Source of the DNA: Mugil cephalus | Taxonomy: Eukaryota > Chordata > Actinopteri > Mugiliformes > Mugilidae | Direction: 5' to 3' | Length of the DNA stretch: 64,000 bases | NCBI RefSeq assembly: GCF_022458985.1 | Contig: NC_061781.1 | Location: 9,823,501 to 9,887,500, forward strand | Part shown: piece by piece, positions 60,106 to 64,000 of the stretch | Position numbering within the stretch: position 1 is the first letter of the stretch | How the letters are laid out: every line of letters starts with the position of its first letter | Notes under the pieces: generated by a model | Seen by the model: only the letters and a program-made list of their open reading frames with translations | What the model was told of the DNA's origin: nothing | Database searches by the model: none | Made by a program: the position numbers and the translations under genes

Positions 60106-63100
60106 AACAAACCCATTTACACAAGCACATCAAAACAAGCAAATGATTAACTATTCCCCACATCTTTAAGGCCTCCATCACAATCATCCCTACAGATGGT
60201 TGCATAGCACTATATACATTCATCAGGCTGCAGTATTACACACATGATAGGAAATCCTTCAGGACACGCCAACAAACACACACACACACACACGCGCGCG
60301 CACACACACGGACCTGTTTCTTAGAGTCGGCCAAGTCTTTCTTGGTCTTCACCAGCAGCTGTTTCATCTTCGCGGTCTTCTCCTCCCCCTGGTCCAGCTG
60401 GGACTTCAAAGCCTCTGGAGAGACCCAAACAGACCCCCGCACACACAGACACACACAGACACACACAGACACACGGACACGCAGAAAAAAAATACATTAT
60501 ATGCATTTTATTTAAAAGAAATCCTTAAACTAAATTTCTGTCATCACACAATTTGTCAGTGTGTAGCAACAGACAATGGAGGGTTACGGTTTCATGGGTA
60601 TGATGGTAAATTGGTGAATAGCCTGTAAGTTCAGACTAGTGCTCCTAAAAGCTGTAATATATACAAAAAATGTATATGTATATATATTACTTTATCATTC
60701 ATGCAGATCCGAGCGTCACAATTTAGGTTTTAGGTCAAATTAACCTACAAGGTAACTCATGGAGTCATACTGTGACCAAATACTACTATGCTGATTTTTT
60801 ACAAGTATGCAATTACTGTACAGACTTAGGACTCATTGTAGAGGTGTCAGTGCGACCCTGTCATCCATACCAATCTCCTGTTTGAGTGTTTCCTCCCTCT
60901 GGGTGAGAGTGTTAATCTGGGCCTTTAGCTCCTCGGCGTTCTCATCTTTCTCTGACAGCCTGGAGTTGAGTTCTTTGACCAGACGTTCGTAGTCAGCCAT
61001 CTCCATGTCCATCAGAGAGCTCTGCTGTGCCTCCTGCAGGCAAAGACAACATAATTCATCATTGCAAGTAAGTTGAAGTTGTCTTTTGGGAAAAAGAAAC
61101 CACTTGGTAACAATGAAAAGTAATTATCTAGGTTGAATGTTGTTCAGGTTTGTTAAATCTTTCCTTCTGAGCTGTGAATGATGATTTTTCATGTGAAGAG
61201 TTGGAAATGGCAACAATGTGGTGAGATATGGCCAAACTGTTTCGCATTTTGCTAGCTATGGCTGAACAGAAGTCTATTCTTCTTCACCAGTGGCATATTT
61301 ATTATTATTTCTGGCAGTGATAAGCAATACAGCATGTTGCTCCCTATCGCAGGAATTTACAACGCTAGTATTGGAAGGACTTTGACTCATTACGCTGCCT
61401 GGCCAAAAATGAAGCCGCCACCTAGATTTAACTAAGCAAATAGGTACGAGCCTCCAATTGGATAATTACTACATGGGTGATTATCTTTCAGCTGGTAACA
61501 CATCATAGAACCTCAAGTGATGCAATGAGTAGCTCCTCATTTCTTAAACAAGCATGTGGAAAGACACATCCCGTGGTCATGGGAAAGATGAGAAAGGTCA
61601 AATCATTCGGCATCAAGCAAAGAAAACGTCTAAGGAGACTGAAGCAGAAACTACTAAAACTGGGTTAAGAACTGTCCAACACATTATGAAAAGCTGGAAA
61701 CATGGTGGGGAATCATCGTCTTTGAGGGAGAAATGTGAAAAAAAATCAAAAAAATCCGCAATGATGGTGGCAATTACTTAAACGTTTTGTGAAATCAAAT
61801 CGAAGAAAACAACCGTAGAACTCAGGGCTATGTTTAAAAGTCAAGTTTAAAATCATTTCCACACGTACAGTGTGATGGGAACTCAATGGAGTGGGACTGA
61901 ACAGGTGTTTACCCTTAGGAAAAGCACTAATCGGTGAGGCTAACTGGGGAAAAAAGGCTTCAGTTTTCTAGGGAGCAAAAAGATTGGACTCTGGGGCAAT
62001 GGAAGAAGGTCATGTGGTCTGATGATTCCCCAGATTTACCCTGTTCCAGAGTGATGGGGCATCAGGGTAAGAAGAGAGGCAGATGAAGTGATGCACCCAT
62101 CATACTGTACAAGCCTATGGGGGCAGTGCTACGATCTGGGGTTGTTACAGTTCAGCAACATTATGCCCAAAGAATGAGGTCAGCTGACAACCTGAATAAT
62201 CTGCACGAGACATCATTTTCAGACATGGATTGTCCACCAGAGTCCAGACCTTAACCCCACTGAGAATCTTTGGGATGTGCCGCAGAAGACTTTGTGCAGT
62301 GGTCAGACTCTCCCATAATCAACACAAGATCTTGGTGAAAAATTAATGCAACACCATATGGAAATTAATCTTGAGACTTTGCAGAAGCTTATCAACTCAA
62401 TGCCACGGTGAATGCTGCTGTAATCAAAGCTAAAGGTGTCCAGCAAAGTATTTTGGTGGGGATTATTTTTTGGCCAGTCAGTATATATATTACTAGGTGT
62501 TTTTCATTTGCACTCAAAAATCACTCAAAAATTGTGTGCCTGTGCCTGTGAGCTGAACTGACAAAGTGAACCCATGACAAAGACGGACCTGCTGGCAGCT
62601 TTCGTGTACACCGCTACACTATGCAGGTCTCCACTAATGGAAAAGTAACAGCAGCTCCTGCAACGAGGGTTAGAACTGCCCCCGTTCTCGCCCTGAGGTG
62701 CTACTGTAGCTCCGGGCTGGCCATCACCAGTCCAGACGCTTGACTGGATCGGGCCTCAGAGACACACACAAGTGTCTGAGAAGCATATGCGTGTTTGTGT
62801 GTGTGTGTGTGTGTGTGTACCTTGCGTAGCTGCTCCAGCTCCTGGGCGGTCTGCTGAGACTGCTGCTGCTGCTTGCGAAGCTGGGCTGTCAGCTCTTCTA
62901 CCTCCTTGGTGGCAGATGACAAATCCTGGAGAGGCGAGAAAAAAAAACACACGTACGCACAAAACAAAAGGGGGTTTCACTTAGTCGTTAGACTTTCGTA
63001 TACATTATATATTATAAAAAGAATCAACCCTGTAAGAATTACCCCAAAGTGTGTGGTTATATTGTAAAATCTGCTAAAAATGACTTCACATGATTTCTAA

Positions 63101-63301
63101 CCAGCACAGTATAGTAACATCTCTACTTATGTCTACCTTGAGCTTCTGTTCTTTCATCGCTCTCTCAGCCAGCAGGTCTCTGTCTAGACTGGCCGACTGT
63201 CTTTGCAGCTCCTGGTTCTTGGTCTCCAGCTGCCTCACTGTGCTCCTCATGGTCTCTATAGCAGTCACCAGGTCCTCCTTCTCACTGCTCAGCGTGTCCT
63301 T
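52671..63301 (-). CDS. gcc2: GCC2 / GCC185: trans-Golgi GRIP-domain golgin (3' half)
   Basis: GCC185 is a coiled-coil tether at the trans-Golgi network that captures endosome-derived vesicles. Its C-terminal GRIP domain binds Arl/Rab GTPases. Thirteen exons, 5' to 3': 63137-63301, 62821-62925, 60871-61033, 60314-60414, 59941-60018, 59675-59812, 58350-58471, 57551-57727, 57060-57268, 55302-55529, 55068-55207, 53027-53228, 52671-52744. They join in frame to 1902 nt (633 residues plus stop). Landmarks shared with human GCC2 are MEMADYERLVKELN, KQLLVKTKKDLADSK, FESYKVRVHNVLKQQK, EHDTLLERHNKILQETVSKE, REEGEGMETTETE, ATNAVLMEQI and the GRIP block. Upstream exons, including the large central coiled-coil exon, lie right of the window. 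tmem223 is nested antisense in the intron 53229-55067. Confidence 0.95.
53828..53857 (+). promoter_or_regulatory. tmem223: YY1-like promoter element with overlapping short upstream ORF of tmem223
   Basis: The string aagcatggcggc at 53825-53836 is close to the YY1 consensus that sits at the 5' end of many mitochondrial-protein and housekeeping genes. Its ATG opens a nine-codon frame, MAAPSGQEK, ended by TAA at 53855-53857, 105 bp before the main start. If transcription begins at or before this motif, the frame could act as an upstream ORF. A TATA-like stretch at 53955-53962 lies too close to the main ATG to be its TATA box. Confidence 0.45.
53963..54730 (+). CDS. tmem223: TMEM223: mitochondrial inner-membrane complex IV biogenesis factor
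   Basis: The single-exon frame of 255 residues matches human TMEM223 through RDVTLFEHDRTRFF, FCGGQLIFW, WRYGF, RSVNSVVL, VKGHKFYFLLDKEG and LFDITVGAYRPV. It has two hydrophobic segments, about residues 83-106 and 145-167, after an Arg-rich, acid-poor N-terminus of about 70 residues typical of a mitochondrial presequence. TMEM223 is associated with cytochrome c oxidase assembly in human cells. The first ATG in frame is used here. It lies antisense inside a gcc2 intron and shows no introns. Poly(A) signals AATAAA occur at 54793-54798 and 54866-54871. The human protein is about 200 residues, so this N-terminus is longer. Confidence 0.93.
   Translation: MGLERLFCYSRHFPLGNVQRVFGNVLKRSLPSSGSVCNRASAPGLFGGLFVHTGRQLTARRSLCTSTQLARDVTLFEHDRTRFFRLLSVFCGGQLIFWTYLAHFAFTGLRDTGGSGKKDKAKAPTITTGLAGMWSFEMNLGSNSWRYGFTLGCLAVGGGIVGLGLLFCRRSVNSVVLHRGGKMVTVCTQSPLGPGKGRKITAPLSEVACHAHRQESPSFIPLRVKGHKFYFLLDKEGTVNNARLFDITVGAYRPV
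55530..57059 (-). other. gcc2 intron without recognised features
   Basis: This 1.5-kb intron contains no exon, repeat or RNA gene I can support. A short (CA)n lies at 56657-56671. Confidence 0.45.
58472..59674 (-). other. gcc2 intron without recognised features
   Basis: A 1.2-kb AT-rich intron with a T-run at 58698-58715. No other content was recognised. Confidence 0.45.
60022..60100. repeat. gcc2: (CA)n microsatellite abutting a gcc2 3' splice site
   Basis: An uninterrupted run of about 39 CA units reads as (UG)n in the gcc2 transcript. It ends two or three bases before the CAG/GAG acceptor of exon 59941-60018. The repeat therefore takes the place of the polypyrimidine tract. Confidence 0.95.
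60276..60309. repeat. gcc2: (CA)n(CG)n microsatellite at a gcc2 5' splice site
   Basis: The repeat lies immediately downstream, in the transcript, of the GTCCGT donor of exon 60314-60414 and reads as UG/CG there. A second compound repeat of CACAGA-type units lies at about 60439-60480, on the acceptor side of the same exon. Confidence 0.85.
61391..62483 (+). mobile_element. Decayed Tc1/mariner transposon in a gcc2 intron
   Basis: Both ends carry an inverted CTGGCCAAAAA-type terminal repeat next to TA: cctggccaaaaatgaagc at the left and ttttttggccagtcagta at the right. Between them the plus strand shows scattered transposase words: TVQHIMKSWKHGGESSSL near 61677, KSNRRKTTVELRAMF near 61795, DWTLGQWKKVMWSDDS near 61985, and SPDLNPTENLWDV near 62241. 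These lie in different frames with stops between, so the gene is dead. The element is about 1.1 kb, a normal Tc1-like length allowing for small deletions. Confidence 0.85.
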
Positions 63302-64000
63302 CTGCAAAATGATCAATATCCTAAATCACCACTATATGACAACTTCTCAATAACAATGCATTTAGTAACAGAATGGGTAAATGGATAAAGATCACTTCCA
63401 TACAGAAGCTCAGTTTTGACTTTATCCTTGAGGCAAATGCAGGATAATTAGTGATCAGCTGTGGCTTGATTTAATCATGTCAGATGTTGAGAAAAATCTA
63501 CGATGTTGTAAATTCAATTGCATGTTATACTGAGCTCTTCCAGCTATTTCATGTTCACAGTTTTCACATGAAAATGCTTTTTTTTTTTCCACCAAAGAGG
63601 CACCCAACTCGAACGAACACACGTGACACCTTCGAAAGGCACTGAGGCAGATCTGACAGCAGCAGACTCGGTGGGCTTTCTCTGCGAGGAACGCTGAACC
63701 ACGAGCAGAAGCGGCGGGCGGCAGCCAGCTCCCATCATCTGTCAGCCAAACACTAAAACTGTGATTGGTAAACAGAGACATCCGGACGCACTCCTGAGAT
63801 CTCGGAGCAGCTCCAGTCTGCGCGCTCCCCTCGAGAGCCGCGTGCGCACACAAGAACGAACTTGAGCCTCGGAAAAACGGTGCTGCGGTAGCAGGCGGCA
63901 GATGGAAGCTATACTCCGCTCCATTTACCTGCCTCTTGTTCTCTCACTGGAAGGAGACAGTTATGAGCTTGGGGAAAGGCGTGTATATATATATATATAT
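63302..64000 (-). other. gcc2 intron at the right window edge
   Basis: No exon can be supported with confidence. The part at 63600-63930 is GC-richer and has open frames on the minus strand, but none resembles GCC2. The window ends in an (AT)n run from about 63982. The next gcc2 exon lies to the right. Confidence 0.4.

Noticed and set aside
63905..63935. Possible micro-exon of gcc2 (acceptor-like CTTCCAG, then donor GGCAG/GTAAAT)
   Set aside because: In the phase demanded by exon 63137-63301 it would contain or begin with a stop unless a poorer acceptor is used, and 12-18 nt is too little to judge.

Overview
The window is vertebrate nuclear DNA, almost certainly from a teleost fish. It has long AT-rich introns, many (CA)n microsatellites, CpG-poor introns with CpG-richer first exons, fish-type interspersed repeats, and proteins whose closest recognisable relatives are vertebrate RANBP2, LIMS1, GCC2 and TMEM223. 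No tRNA, rRNA, CRISPR or prokaryotic operon structure was seen. The species cannot be fixed from the sequence.

Layout, left to right. (1) 1-2000: one internal exon of a TPT1/TCTP-like gene on the minus strand at 101-174, whose body lies outside the window, then intergenic DNA with one interspersed repeat. (2) 2756-21921, minus strand: a complete ranbp2 (Nup358), resolved into 29 coding exons that join in frame to about 3035 residues. It carries an N-terminal helical/TPR region, FG repeats, four Ran-binding domains, five RanBP2-type zinc fingers, the IR1/IR2 SUMO E3 region and a C-terminal cyclophilin. (3) 24511-48645, minus strand: a complete lims1 (PINCH1), with five LIM domains and three alternative first exons at 35.3, 41.4 and 48.6 kb. 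It also has two sets of duplicated exons: a twin exon for the second zinc finger of LIM4, and a second terminal exon for the end of LIM5 plus the tail. (4) 52671-63301, minus strand: the 3' half of gcc2 (GCC185), thirteen exons of coiled coil ending in the GRIP domain, with the 5' part beyond the right edge. (5) 53963-54730, plus strand: an intronless tmem223 nested antisense in a gcc2 intron.

GCC2-LIMS1-RANBP2 in tandem on one strand is the same order as on human chromosome 2q12, so the block is conserved synteny. The genes do not form a pathway. RANBP2 acts at the cytoplasmic face of the nuclear pore, PINCH1 in the ILK-PINCH-parvin adhesion complex, GCC185 as a trans-Golgi tether, and TMEM223 in mitochondrial complex IV biogenesis.

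The most notable unexplained structure is the set of duplicated lims1 exons. They would allow combinatorial swapping of the half-LIM modules that, in mammals, contact NCK2 (LIM4) and RSU1 (LIM5). Other points are a phase-compatible 123-nt candidate cassette exon in ranbp2 at 7046-7168, a GC-AG intron in ranbp2, long (CA/TG)n arrays that abut gcc2 splice sites, and the antisense nested tmem223. All exon borders were placed by eye from splice consensus, reading-frame continuity and remembered human homologues; no search or alignment program was run.
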